Assembly (NCBI RefSeq): GCF_014202945.1
Contig: NZ_JACHHW010000002.1
Span: 124,001 to 188,000 of the forward strand
Direction of reading: 5' to 3'
From: Zhongshania antarctica
GTDB lineage: Bacteria > Pseudomonadota > Gammaproteobacteria > Pseudomonadales > Spongiibacteraceae
DNA: 64,000 nucleotides
A model generated the notes under the pieces. The model was given only the letters and a program-made list of their open reading frames with translations, had not been told where the DNA came from and searched no databases. Position 1 is the stretch's first letter; each line of letters begins with the position of its first letter. Shown here in pieces: positions 35,134 to 43,439 of this stretch. Both the position numbers and the translations under genes were made by a program.

Positions 35134-36360
35134 ATGGCAAAAACATCCCTCGACAAAGCCAAAATCAAATTCCTGCTGTTGGAAGGACTTCACCAGTCCG
35201 CTGTCGATGCCCTACACGCGGCCGGCTATACCAATATCGACTACTACCAAAAGGCCCTGCCTGACGAAGAGCTAAAGCAAAAAATTGCTGACGCCCATTT
35301 TGTTGGCATTCGCTCACGCACCCAGCTCACCGCTGAAGTGCTAGATGAAGCCAAAAAGCTGATTGCGGTAGGTTGTTTTTGCATAGGCACCAACCAAGTT
35401 GACCTGCAAGCCGCCACCGAGCGTGGTATTGCGGTATTTAACGCGCCCTTCTCTAACACTCGCTCAGTTGCCGAGCTCGTGATTGCCGAAGCGATTCTGC
35501 TAATGCGTGGTCTAGCCGAGAAAAACGCCGCTGCCCACCGTGGCGAGTGGATGAAGACCGCCGTAGGCTCCTACGAAATTCGCGGCAAGCGCCTTGGTAT
35601 TATCGGTTACGGCTCAATTGGTATGCAGTTATCTGTTATCGCCGAAAGCTTGGGCATGGAAGTGTGCTTTACCGACGTGGTAAATAAGTTGCCGCTGGGC
35701 AATGCCAACCAAGTTAGCATGGGCGAACTATTAGCGACCTCTGACATTGTCACCCTGCACGTGCCTGAAACCGTATCTACCCAGATGATGATGGGCGCAG
35801 ATCAATTTGCCCAAATGAAAACTGGCGCGATTTTAATTAACGCCGCGCGCGGTACCGTGGTCGACATCGACGCCCTTGTTAACGCCCTGCGCGACAACAA
35901 GCTCGCTGGCGCCGCCATTGACGTATTCCCAGAAGAGCCGCGTAGCAACAATGACGAATTCATCTCCCCACTGCGCGAATTCGACAATGTGTTTTTAACA
36001 CCCCATGTTGGCGGTTCTACTGTTGAAGCACAGCTAAATATCGGCATGGAAGTCGCCGACAAACTGGTAAAATACTCAGACAACGGCACCAGCACCTCTT
36101 CAGTTAATTTCCCTGAAGTAGCGCTACCGGCTCACCCCGGCAAGCACCGTATTCTGCATATCCACCACAATGTGCCCGGCATACTCAGCGCGATTAACCA
36201 AATTTTCTCTGAAAACAACATCAATATCGCCAGCCAGTATCTGCAAACCAGCGAGAAGGTTGGCTATGTGGTTATCGATATCGATGAAGCCTCTAGCGAA
36301 TTTGCGGTAGAAAAGCTGCTCGATGTGAAAGGTACGATACGCTGCCGCGTATTGTTCTAA
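35134..36360 (+). CDS. serA: D-3-phosphoglycerate dehydrogenase
   Basis: A 408-residue NAD-dependent enzyme opening serine synthesis. Its lid/substrate region has FVGIRSRTQL; the Rossmann motif is GIIGYGSIGMQLS. The catalytic set includes NAARGTVVD and the His of TPHVGGSTVEAQ. A C-terminal ACT domain (~335-408, starting HRILHIHHNVPGILSAINQIF) gives serine feedback control. The ATG at 35134 is preceded by a GGGGCGAG ribosome binding site; the upstream Met codons belong to the divergent promoter region. Confidence 0.97.
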   Translation: MAKTSLDKAKIKFLLLEGLHQSAVDALHAAGYTNIDYYQKALPDEELKQKIADAHFVGIRSRTQLTAEVLDEAKKLIAVGCFCIGTNQVDLQAATERGIAVFNAPFSNTRSVAELVIAEAILLMRGLAEKNAAAHRGEWMKTAVGSYEIRGKRLGIIGYGSIGMQLSVIAESLGMEVCFTDVVNKLPLGNANQVSMGELLATSDIVTLHVPETVSTQMMMGADQFAQMKTGAILINAARGTVVDIDALVNALRDNKLAGAAIDVFPEEPRSNNDEFISPLREFDNVFLTPHVGGSTVEAQLNIGMEVADKLVKYSDNGTSTSSVNFPEVALPAHPGKHRILHIHHNVPGILSAINQIFSENNINIASQYLQTSEKVGYVVIDIDEASSEFAVEKLLDVKGTIRCRVLF

Positions 36361-36378
36361 GCAAAGGTAACGTCATTT

Positions 36379-36750
36379 ATGTCTGATATTTTAAACGCCG
36401 AACTCGCCGCGCTGCTCGATAAACGCGCACTGGTCGGTATAAGCTATTACGACATCAATGGCGACACCCTGCAGCAGCGCATGCTCGCTGGCACTGTGGT
36501 GCGGGTAACCGCCAAAGACGGCATTACCCTGCGCCAGAGTAATAAAGACGAATTCACTATCCCCTCCTCAACCTCGCCGTGGTTTATTGCCCCTACGGGC
36601 AATTACAAAACCGGCGACGGCGAAGCGATTAGCGACCCAGACTACTTAGTCACCTGGGACGTACATCGCTGCCAAGATATGGACAAGCCAGAAGGTGAGC
36701 ACCAGTGGTGGGAGTGGGTGGCAAATACCACGCCGCCGTCGGTAGGTTGA
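36379..36750 (+). CDS. Conserved-looking protein of unknown function downstream of serA
   Basis: A 123-residue soluble protein, 18 bases after serA and probably co-transcribed with it. The N-terminal half could be a small beta-barrel (VGISYYDINGDTLQQRMLAGTVVRVTAKDGITLRQ); the C-terminal half is rich in aromatic residues (YLVTWDVHRCQ, HQWWEWVANTTPP). I do not recognise a named domain. A GTAAAG/AAAGGTAACG ribosome binding site precedes the ATG. The heptad inverted repeat copy 2 starts just after its stop. Confidence 0.75.
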   Translation: MSDILNAELAALLDKRALVGISYYDINGDTLQQRMLAGTVVRVTAKDGITLRQSNKDEFTIPSSTSPWFIAPTGNYKTGDGEAISDPDYLVTWDVHRCQDMDKPEGEHQWWEWVANTTPPSVG

Positions 36751-36755
36751 GTAAA

Positions 36756-36880
36756 CGTCGGATGACTGGCGTCTGAAGTCGGACGAAAAGTTCAAAAGCA
36801 GCCTACAGCTACTTTAATTCACGCGCAATTATCTAACGAACACACTACTGCGTCAGACGTCAGACGTCAGACCCCCGACG
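36756..36880. repeat. Heptad-based inverted repeat, copy 2
   Basis: Arms 36756-36785 and 36851-36880 match at 24 of 30 complementary positions around a 65-base loop. The right arm contains three exact tandem GTCAGAC units. As with copy 1, it fills the gap between two convergent genes and ends about ten bases before the stop of the minus-strand gene. Confidence 0.8.
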
Positions 36881-36890
36881 GCCGACTCAT

Positions 36891-37835
36891 TCAAAGATAA
36901 TCATCACAGGCCTGCCACAACTGCTCCCGATACGCTTCACTCTCTTTCGCCAAATGATGGCGCGCACCCGCTACGAAAACGACTTTTGCATTTGGAAACT
37001 TCTGTTTAATACGCGGCAGGTTATAACGCCACTCTACCGTTTCATCGGCATCACCCTGCAGTATTAAAATAGAACTCTTCACCGGCCCCTGCTTGAGAAA
37101 CCACGGCTGCCATTTTTTCAGCGCGCCAACCCAGCTTACGGGTAAGGTCCTGGCCTGAAGTGGGTCGCGCTCGCGGAGAAACTCCAAAAACGCTTGGTCG
37201 TCTGAATTATCAGCGAATTTGCGCGGCAGGCTATGAATGAAATATTTTAAAATGCTGTGCGCAGGCTTACCCCACCACCACTCGCAGGGCTTTAACAGCG
37301 GCGCCATTAACACCACTCGCTCAAAATCACCTTCGCCGCCACTGAGTAAATGCGACATGAGCACGGCGCAGCCAGTACTCTGCGCCAAGCCAATACGTCG
37401 CGCTGGCAGGCCAAAATCGGCGACCACCGTAAAAGCATCGCTCAGCACTTGGCGGTAACGCATAAAGTCGTCAATCGCGGCCGGCTCGCCACTGGACAGG
37501 CCATGGCCCGGCATGTCGTAGGCCACCACCGAGTAACCATGCTTTAAAAAATAATTGATTACGTTGTCGAATAAACCAACATGGTCGTAGTAGCCATGGT
37601 AGACAAAGGCTGTGCTATGGGCGCCGGGCAGCATAAAAACCTGCATAGCAATACGCTCACCGGCGCTGTCAAAACCACCGATCAAATGCCTCAGACCACT
37701 ATATTCTCGTCTAAAATCAATACCGTAATAGGCACTGTAATTCTCCGCCCAAGACAGCTTGGCAATGTCAGCGTCAATCGTCATATCGGGCAAAGCGGGA
37801 ATGGCTTGGCGTTCTAGCTTGGGCGACCACAGCAT
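36891..37835 (-). CDS. Alpha/beta hydrolase, lysophospholipase-like
   Basis: About 314 residues with the alpha/beta-hydrolase fold. FVYHGYYDHVGLFDNVINYFLKHGYSVVAYDMPGHGLSSGEP is the oxyanion and lid-strand region of monoacylglycerol lipase-like enzymes. The nucleophile elbow is AQSTGCA, with Ala in place of the usual first Gly. The acid lies near LQGDADETVEW and the His in AGARHHLAKE. The frame is open farther upstream, but those codons overlap the preceding SDR gene; the ATG at 37835, 17 bases after the SDR stop, is more plausible. Confidence 0.85.
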   Translation of the reverse strand: MLWSPKLERQAIPALPDMTIDADIAKLSWAENYSAYYGIDFRREYSGLRHLIGGFDSAGERIAMQVFMLPGAHSTAFVYHGYYDHVGLFDNVINYFLKHGYSVVAYDMPGHGLSSGEPAAIDDFMRYRQVLSDAFTVVADFGLPARRIGLAQSTGCAVLMSHLLSGGEGDFERVVLMAPLLKPCEWWWGKPAHSILKYFIHSLPRKFADNSDDQAFLEFLRERDPLQARTLPVSWVGALKKWQPWFLKQGPVKSSILILQGDADETVEWRYNLPRIKQKFPNAKVVFVAGARHHLAKESEAYREQLWQACDDYL

Positions 37836-37851
37836 TATTACAACACTCTTC

Positions 37852-38634
37852 TTATTTGAATTTTTCGGCAGAAGCGCATAGCGCCTGATGGGCCAATTGA
37901 CGGCCATCCTCACCAGGAACACAGATAACCGCGTCATTATCGCTATAGAGCTCGCCCAAACTGAACGCCACAAGCGCTTCTGCAGTCCACCACATTTCTG
38001 CGGGCACTCCGCTATTATCCATGCCTTTCAGGGGGGCCCGATGATGAAAGTCGCTATGAGTATAACTTGGGCAAAGACACTGCACTTTAATCCCATCGCG
38101 ACGCACTTCTAATTGCAGAGCCTCGGAGTAAGCATTAAGAAATGCCTTGCTGGCGCCGTATACCGCAGCGTTCTTTAACGGAAAAAAGCTACCCAGTGAC
38201 GACACATTAATGATCCGACCGCCGCCGTTCTCCTTCATATAAGGCAAGGCTGCACGACACAATGCCAAGGTCGCGTTGCAGTGCAAATTCACCATGGCCT
38301 GCTGCTCATCCAAATCTGACTCAGCAAATCGGCCATTAGTGCCAAAGCCGGCATTATTAATCAGCAAACTGATGGGGCCTTTCTGGCGAATTGCTTCCAT
38401 CACCCTCGCCACCCCAATACTGCTGCTTAAATCTAGGGCGAGACTATAAATCGTTAACCCATTTTGCGTAAGATCCTCGGTCAGCGCAGCCAATTTGGCC
38501 TCATCGCGCCCCACCAGCACCATTGCCTTACAACGCGGCGCCAAGTGCTCAGCATAGGCCTTGCCAATACCCGCCGAGGCGCCGGTAATTAAGGCAATCT
38601 CTGTTCTCTGTTCAGTCGTCATCGCTACAGCCAT
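37852..38634 (-). CDS. Short-chain dehydrogenase/reductase
   Basis: A 260-residue classical SDR. The NAD(P)-binding TGASAGIG motif is at 17-24, NNAG at ~93-96, and the catalytic Ser145/146, Tyr159 and Lys163 are in INVSSLG and VYGASK. The family reduces or oxidises alcohols and ketones; the substrate is unknown. Its stop is 16 bases before the alpha/beta hydrolase start, so the two may form an operon, possibly for lipid or ester metabolism (inference). Confidence 0.9.
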   Translation of the reverse strand: MAVAMTTEQRTEIALITGASAGIGKAYAEHLAPRCKAMVLVGRDEAKLAALTEDLTQNGLTIYSLALDLSSSIGVARVMEAIRQKGPISLLINNAGFGTNGRFAESDLDEQQAMVNLHCNATLALCRAALPYMKENGGGRIINVSSLGSFFPLKNAAVYGASKAFLNAYSEALQLEVRRDGIKVQCLCPSYTHSDFHHRAPLKGMDNSGVPAEMWWTAEALVAFSLGELYSDNDAVICVPGEDGRQLAHQALCASAEKFK

Positions 38635-38872
38635 TATGTTTATTTATTCACCACCGCAACAGCTGGGCCAACAATCTAAGCTCGGCACTGTTACAAACTT
38701 GTGTAAAGGCCGTCATTTTGCCCCTTATTGCGCCACGCGGATACCACCAGGCTATTACTAATTCGTAAGACGCAAGATCACCACGTAGCGGGGTAAAATA
38801 TCAGCTACTATATTGGCCGCACCCTATAAGCTAGGCCGTGCGCAGCAATACCTAAATCTAAAGAGAGCCCAC

Positions 38873-39262
38873 ATGAGAAAATTTCTGATCTTTTTTGCCG
38901 CAGGCTGCCTAGGCGCTCTTGTTAATAGCCTGGCCATTTGGCTGCTTGGCGACCAAGGCATAACCACTCGCCTAGGTATTGCCATTGCGCCCAATCTAAC
39001 GCCAAGCTGGCTTTATCCACGCATTGTCTGGGGAGGTATTTGGGGTTTATTGTTTGTTCTACCAATGCTGACATCACGCCCACTTAGCAAGGGCTTAGTG
39101 CTGAGTCTATTCCCAACAGCTGTTCAACTATTCCTCATTTTCCCGCAAGCTCAGAAAGGCTTAGGCGGCCTAGAGCTAGGCCTATATACCCCGATTCTTG
39201 TGTTAGCCATCAATGGGGTCTGGGGCGCAACAACGGCACTCACGATTCGCTACGCCCGCTAA
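38873..39262 (+). CDS. Small integral membrane protein of unknown function
   Basis: A 129-residue protein that is almost entirely hydrophobic, with about four predicted helices (FLIFFAAGCLGALVNSLAIWLL, IVWGGIWGLLFVLPML, LVLSLFPTAVQLFLIF and LYTPILVLAINGVWGATTALTI). No catalytic or transport motif was recognised. The ATG at 38873 has an AGAGAG ribosome binding site; an earlier ATG at 38813 lacks one. It stands alone in a 238-base promoter region shared with the divergent SDR gene. Confidence 0.78.
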   Translation: MRKFLIFFAAGCLGALVNSLAIWLLGDQGITTRLGIAIAPNLTPSWLYPRIVWGGIWGLLFVLPMLTSRPLSKGLVLSLFPTAVQLFLIFPQAQKGLGGLELGLYTPILVLAINGVWGATTALTIRYAR

Positions 39263-39281
39263 CAGTTGCAGAGAAATCAGC

Positions 39282-39303
39282 CAGCACCGTCGCGACGGTG
39301 CTG
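39282..39303. terminator. Perfect palindrome, possible bidirectional terminator
   Basis: CAGCACCGT and ACGGTGCTG form a perfect 9-bp stem around CGCG, 20 bases past the stop of the membrane protein and 11 bases past the stop of the convergent exported protein. There is no T run on either side, so its terminator role is tentative. Confidence 0.5.
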
Positions 39304-39313
39304 CGCCGCGACT

Positions 39314-40120
39314 TTATTTAGCGGCCTTTTTGGTCGCACCACTGATTGCATCTGGCTCGGAGCCATCCAACCCCTTAACGATGGCCTCGGCGCGCAGTAC
39401 ACATAATTTCGTAATCGACAGTAGCAACTCAATTTCATCGAGCATCGCCGCCTGATAACTCGCTATTATCGAGTGCCCCTGCACTGTTGCTGCCGCACCG
39501 CCGCCCGCGGCCTCAATACGAGCATCACCGGCGATTAGCACGCCAAATTGCTTTGTTTTCCAATCGTCGAACATCGCGTTCCACGCCCGAATTTCAGTTT
39601 TTAACTCATAGTCTCGGCGGCTAATAAGCCGCTTATTCGCTTCAATGACCGCCACATCCGTACAGGGCATGTCGCAGGGCGCCATGCTCTTGCTGATCTC
39701 CATTTGATTTCGCCCAAACGCCGCCTGTAGCCAACGCTTGCGCTTGCCAAGCACAGCCTTAGGCGCTGCATCACCCTGGGCGTGCGCCAAGTAATCAGCA
39801 AAACTGCGAGCCGCCGCCTGCACCTCAACACTATTTGGGACACTAGTCGCTACTGTTATCGGTATGCTCGGCATTGTGCCGCCATTCAGTGTCGCAATTT
39901 TTGCGCGTTCAGCCGCCAAGGCCGCCGCTACCGCGACAAACTTGCCGTGCACTATTTCCCCATCGCTGACCCACGTAAGCGCCTCGGGGACATCCGCTGG
40001 CGGCCTTGGTACTGCACTGTACAGTTCAGAAAGTGGCGTGGCGGCATGCACTGCCATCGCAGTAAAGCAAAGCACTATCGCTAGGGTTCGACGTAGGTTT
40101 GACGAAGATATCAACATCAT
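39314..40120 (-). CDS. Exported protein of unknown function
   Basis: A 268-residue protein with a signal peptide (MMLISSSNLRRTLAIVLCFTAMAVHA, cleavage near residue 26). The mature part is largely alpha-helical and alanine-rich, with a central Cys pair in SMAPCDMPCTDVAVIEANKR that may form a disulfide. No domain was recognised. Two adjacent ATGs (40120 and 40117) are possible starts. It converges with the small membrane protein and is divergent from mscL. Confidence 0.7.
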   Translation of the reverse strand: MMLISSSNLRRTLAIVLCFTAMAVHAATPLSELYSAVPRPPADVPEALTWVSDGEIVHGKFVAVAAALAAERAKIATLNGGTMPSIPITVATSVPNSVEVQAAARSFADYLAHAQGDAAPKAVLGKRKRWLQAAFGRNQMEISKSMAPCDMPCTDVAVIEANKRLISRRDYELKTEIRAWNAMFDDWKTKQFGVLIAGDARIEAAGGGAAATVQGHSIIASYQAAMLDEIELLLSITKLCVLRAEAIVKGLDGSEPDAISGATKKAAK

Positions 40121-40239
40121 TATTTACTTTTCCAAAATCAACAGGGATGGCTTAACACCATACAAGCAAAAATGGAGCCTAGATTTACCCCAGACCTAAA
40201 TTCACGCGAGCGCCGCGCCTACCAAGCCTTTGCAGTCGC

Positions 40240-40416
40240 CTAACCTGCTTTACTAATCACAACACCATTGCCACGCACCAAAATACGCCACAGAGCCAAG
40301 GGCACCCCCTCAAGATAAGCGCCAAAATGGACAGCCCCCTGCGCATTTTCTGGCATCGCCGGAACTTTACTTCTATAAGTAAACTCGACCGCTGTGGAAA
40401 AACCTCGTAAAACCAA
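40240..40416 (-). CDS. Possible small ORF (58 codons) in the mscL upstream region
   Basis: The 40121-40443 spacer has no large gene. On the minus strand one frame reads from a TTG at 40416, or from an internal ATG at 40356, to a TAG at 40240. It encodes 58 or 38 residues with a protein-like composition (MPENAQGAVHFGAYLEG, then VPLALWRILVRGNG). An AAGG-like ribosome binding site precedes the TTG. The frame could be chance or the decayed end of a gene. The same stretch must also hold the mscL promoter. Confidence 0.25.
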   Translation of the reverse strand: MVLRGFSTAVEFTYRSKVPAMPENAQGAVHFGAYLEGVPLALWRILVRGNGVVISKAG

Positions 40417-40443
40417 CCTTCAATTAACAAGAGAACCAAAGCC

Positions 40444-40896
40444 ATGTTGACTGAATTTAAAAAATTTGCCATGCGCGGAAATGTTGTAGATATGGCCGTG
40501 GGTATTATTATCGGCGGCGCCTTTGGCACCATTGTCAAAAGCCTAGTTGCTGACGTCATTATGCCGCCCATCGGGCTATTACTCGGCGGGGTCAACTTTG
40601 CTGATTTATTTGTCATCTTAAAAGACGGCGCCGTTGCCGGCCCCTACGCCAATTTGGCGGCAGCTCAAGCTGCCGGGGCAGTAACCGTCAATTACGGGGT
40701 ATTTTTCAATGCGGTGTTCAGCTTTGTTATTGTCGCTTTTTCGGTTTTTATGCTGATTAAAAGCATGAACAATATGCAAAAAGCGGAGGAGACTGCCCCT
40801 GCGGCGCCAAGCACCAAAGACTGCCCGCAATGCCTATCTAAAATTGCGATTAAGGCCAGCCGGTGCCCGCACTGCACCTCAACGCTAACGCCCTAG
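40444..40896 (+). CDS. mscL: Large-conductance mechanosensitive channel with zinc-ribbon tail
   Basis: A 150-residue channel that opens under membrane tension to release solutes on hypo-osmotic shock. Residues 1-~110 are canonical MscL, with the amphipathic N-terminus MLTEFKKFAMRGNVVDMAVG, first helix IIIGGAFGTIVKSLVADVIMPP and second helix near 88-106. The C-terminal helix of the usual 136-residue protein is followed by a zinc-ribbon-like tail with Cys127, Cys130, Cys141 and Cys144 (CPQC...CPHC). Similar tails occur in some other MscLs; their role is not established. Confidence 0.95.
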   Translation: MLTEFKKFAMRGNVVDMAVGIIIGGAFGTIVKSLVADVIMPPIGLLLGGVNFADLFVILKDGAVAGPYANLAAAQAAGAVTVNYGVFFNAVFSFVIVAFSVFMLIKSMNNMQKAEETAPAAPSTKDCPQCLSKIAIKASRCPHCTSTLTP

Positions 40897-40924
40897 GAGA
40901 TGCATGGTAGTCAGCGACTAAATG

Positions 40925-41473
40925 CTAATGCTGAGCATCAGTCATGGGTTTATCCATGGGCATATTGAGTTTGCGCCAGACGTCCTTGCCCAACGAAGCA
41001 ATTATCTGCGCTTTATTTGACGCTAATATTTCTCGTCTTGCGGTGTAAACCATGCCCGCTTGAAGTTCAGCTTCCACCCCAGCCAAGACATAGAGGTGGC
41101 GCTGGGGACTCACCGCTTTCTCAAGCACGCTAATGCCTTTAAAGCGCGCAACTTGCGCCCAGTCGACACGGTTAGTCACGGATAATTGCAGGCTCTCCGG
41201 TAATTCCGCCTGTAGTTCGGCAGCCGCGTGAGCATAAATTTTCGATACCACAGCGGTCATTGCGGTTTTACCCGCCAAGCGGTTTTGCAATGAAATCGAC
41301 GGCATCCGGCTTTTGTCGCCAACAGCCAAGAATCCAGCGCCCTCAAAATCACCTTTACCACACAGCCAATCTGGCGCCTGCCCGCGATCACTATCTGGGT
41401 AGCCACACTCGGCATGCGCCGGCGCACTCACAATGAAACAAACTACTAAACACAGCGGCAATAATGCGCGCAT
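40925..41473 (-). CDS. LPP20-like exported protein
   Basis: A 182-residue protein with a cleaved signal peptide (ending APAHA) and no lipobox cysteine in the right place. The mature part starts with APDWLCGKGDFEGAGFLAVGDKSRM, the PDW...AVG pattern seen in LPP20-like proteins, followed by an alpha/beta domain. The function is unknown. The ATG at 41473 has GGAG seven bases upstream and is preferred to the ATG at 41485. It follows the DUF924 gene on the same strand with a 41-base gap. Confidence 0.72.
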   Translation of the reverse strand: MRALLPLCLVVCFIVSAPAHAECGYPDSDRGQAPDWLCGKGDFEGAGFLAVGDKSRMPSISLQNRLAGKTAMTAVVSKIYAHAAAELQAELPESLQLSVTNRVDWAQVARFKGISVLEKAVSPQRHLYVLAGVEAELQAGMVYTARREILASNKAQIIASLGKDVWRKLNMPMDKPMTDAQH

Positions 41474-41514
41474 TGATATCTCCATTTACTTTGCACGAGC
41501 CAGAATCGGCGCGC

Positions 41515-42054
41515 TTAAAAAGATGAACCTGCCGTTTTCAAAAAGGCGATTTCGGCGGTCGTCGATTCGCGGCCTAAAACAGCATTGCGGTGGGGGTAGC
41601 GGCCAAATTCTTTTATGATTTGCTGGTGCTTTATCGCAAAACGGTAGTTATCAGCCAAGCCCAGTCCCTCATATAAGCGAAGCGAGGCATTTTGAATAGC
41701 CCCTGACTCACTGTGCATATAAGGCATATACATAAACACCCGCTGCAGTTGACTCAAGTCTTCGTCGGCGCGAACCCGAATTGCTTCTTGCGCTAAAATT
41801 AAGGCCTGCCCGTCGGCAGCAAACGCTTTGGCCTGGTCGCGGTAGATATTGCGTGAAAACTGATCTAGCACGATGATTTCGGCCAAGCGGCCCATTGCCT
41901 TATAGCGCCAAGAATACAATTCGCCAGCAACGGCTGCCTGATGAACCCGGCCAAATTGATTGGCTATATATTGATCAAGATCTGGGTCTTTACGAAAATG
42001 CGCCGAAGCGGGCAGCTCATTAAACCAAAAATCGATAATTTTTTGAAAATGCAT
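41515..42054 (-). CDS. DUF924-family protein
   Basis: A 179-residue helical cytosolic protein. Family landmarks are FWFNELPASAHFRKDPDLDQYIANQF, LAEIIVLDQFSRNIYRD and YMPYMHSE. DUF924 proteins form a TPR-like all-helical fold and have no known biochemical function. It starts 148 bases from the divergent xseB gene. Confidence 0.9.
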   Translation of the reverse strand: MHFQKIIDFWFNELPASAHFRKDPDLDQYIANQFGRVHQAAVAGELYSWRYKAMGRLAEIIVLDQFSRNIYRDQAKAFAADGQALILAQEAIRVRADEDLSQLQRVFMYMPYMHSESGAIQNASLRLYEGLGLADNYRFAIKHQQIIKEFGRYPHRNAVLGRESTTAEIAFLKTAGSSF

Positions 42055-42202
42055 TAAAGCCTTCGCCCATCCTAACGATTCATCAGCATACCTTAGCCCT
42101 CTTTAGGCAACCATAGTAAGTTCGCAATTACCCTCATCTCCTCGACACTGCTAGAATAGCCGAGCTCAATACGCAATCATCGCAACACTTAGGGAGCATG
42201 TC

Positions 42203-42436
42203 ATGGCCAAGGCAAAAACAGTGAATTTTGAAACCGCCCTTTCTGAGCTGGAAAAGCTCGTGCAAAACATGGAATCAGGGGATCTCAGTCTCGAACATTC
42301 ATTAAAAGCCTTTGAAGACGGCATGCAATTAAGTCGAGACTGCCAGCAAGCCTTGGCCGACGCCGAGCAGAAAGTACAGCTACTAATGAACAAAGACGGA
42401 GAAATCGTTAGTAAAACCCTCGTTGCGGAAGATTGA
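42203..42436 (+). CDS. xseB: Exodeoxyribonuclease VII small subunit
   Basis: A 77-residue helical-hairpin protein that assembles on XseA. The signature NFETALSELEKLVQNMESGDLSLEHSLKAFEDGM is nearly canonical. The large subunit gene xseA is not nearby, as usual. It is the first gene of xseB-ispA-dxs, with ispA starting 3 bases after the stop. An AGGGAGCATGTC ribosome binding region precedes the start. Confidence 0.96.
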   Translation: MAKAKTVNFETALSELEKLVQNMESGDLSLEHSLKAFEDGMQLSRDCQQALADAEQKVQLLMNKDGEIVSKTLVAED

Positions 42437-42439
42437 TTA

Positions 42440-43357
42440 ATGACCCCAGATTTCGCCAATTTCCTCGCGCACTGCCAACAACGTGTCCAGCAAGCACTGC
42501 CCAGCCTACTTGGTAATATCGGCAGCGAATATGCAGACGCAGATGCCAGCAGCAGCCTACAAAGGCTGGGCGAGGCCAGTATTTACAGCGTACTGAACGG
42601 CGGCAAACGAGTGCGGGCAAGCTTGGTATACGCCACAGCCCAGGCCCTCGGCCACGACAGCCGCGCCGGATTGGACGACATTGCCAGCGCAATAGAAATG
42701 ATCCACGCCTACTCCCTTGTTCACGACGATCTTCCCGCCATGGACGATGACGACTTGCGCCGAGGCAAACCCACTTGTCATATTGCGTATGATGAGGCCA
42801 CCGCAATACTGGTTGGCGACGCGCTGCAAGCCCGCGCCTTTGAAGTTATCGCCACCTTGCCCGGCACAAATGCCGAGGCCAAACTCGCCTTAATTCAACA
42901 ATTAAGTGCCGCCGCGGGCCCCAGGGGCATGGTTGGCGGTCAAGCAATTGATCTCGCTGCCGTAAATCAACAGTTGGATCTCGCCGCGCTACAAACCATG
43001 CACCAATTAAAAACCGGCGCCTTAATCCGCGTCGCCATTGCGATGGGCGCCACCTGGTGCGAGGCTGACCAGCAGCAACTCGCTGCGCTAGACCGCTATG
43101 GTAAAGCTATCGGCCTGTCCTTTCAGGTGCAAGACGACATTATCGACATCGAGAGCAATACCGAGACCTTAGGTAAAACTCAAGGCGCCGATCAAGCGCT
43201 AAACAAGCCCACATTTCCCGCCTTGCTAGGTATAGACGGCGCTAAGCAGCTAGCGCAAGACCTCCATGCCGAAGCGCTACAAGCCTTGACGGGATTCGAC
43301 GAGCGCGCCGCACCACTGCGGGATCTTTCCCACTACATCATTGCGCGCCAGCACTGA
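42440..43357 (+). CDS. ispA: Farnesyl diphosphate synthase (polyprenyl synthetase)
   Basis: A 305-residue trans-isoprenyl diphosphate synthase that condenses IPP with DMAPP and GPP. The first aspartate-rich motif is DDLPAMDDD at 96-104 with the downstream RRGKPT; the second is DDIIDIES. The chain-length region before the first motif (HAYSLVHDD) fits C15 enzymes. The product feeds ubiquinone and undecaprenyl synthesis. It lies between xseB and dxs, 82 bases before the latter. Confidence 0.96.
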   Translation: MTPDFANFLAHCQQRVQQALPSLLGNIGSEYADADASSSLQRLGEASIYSVLNGGKRVRASLVYATAQALGHDSRAGLDDIASAIEMIHAYSLVHDDLPAMDDDDLRRGKPTCHIAYDEATAILVGDALQARAFEVIATLPGTNAEAKLALIQQLSAAAGPRGMVGGQAIDLAAVNQQLDLAALQTMHQLKTGALIRVAIAMGATWCEADQQQLAALDRYGKAIGLSFQVQDDIIDIESNTETLGKTQGADQALNKPTFPALLGIDGAKQLAQDLHAEALQALTGFDERAAPLRDLSHYIIARQH

Positions 43358-43439
43358 TACGCAGGCCGCTTTAAATAGGTAAATCACCGCAAATTCGTTT
43401 ACAATCTCGACCTTTCATCGGTTCAGGGCCCCGCGCTTA

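Noticed and set aside
32826-36880. Heptad arrays as a CRISPR locus
   Set aside because: The units are 7 bases long, placed in palindromic arms without spacers, and no cas genes are present.
37836-37973. N-terminal extension of the alpha/beta hydrolase
   Set aside because: It would overlap the SDR gene by 120 bases; the ATG at 37835 gives a normal hydrolase length.
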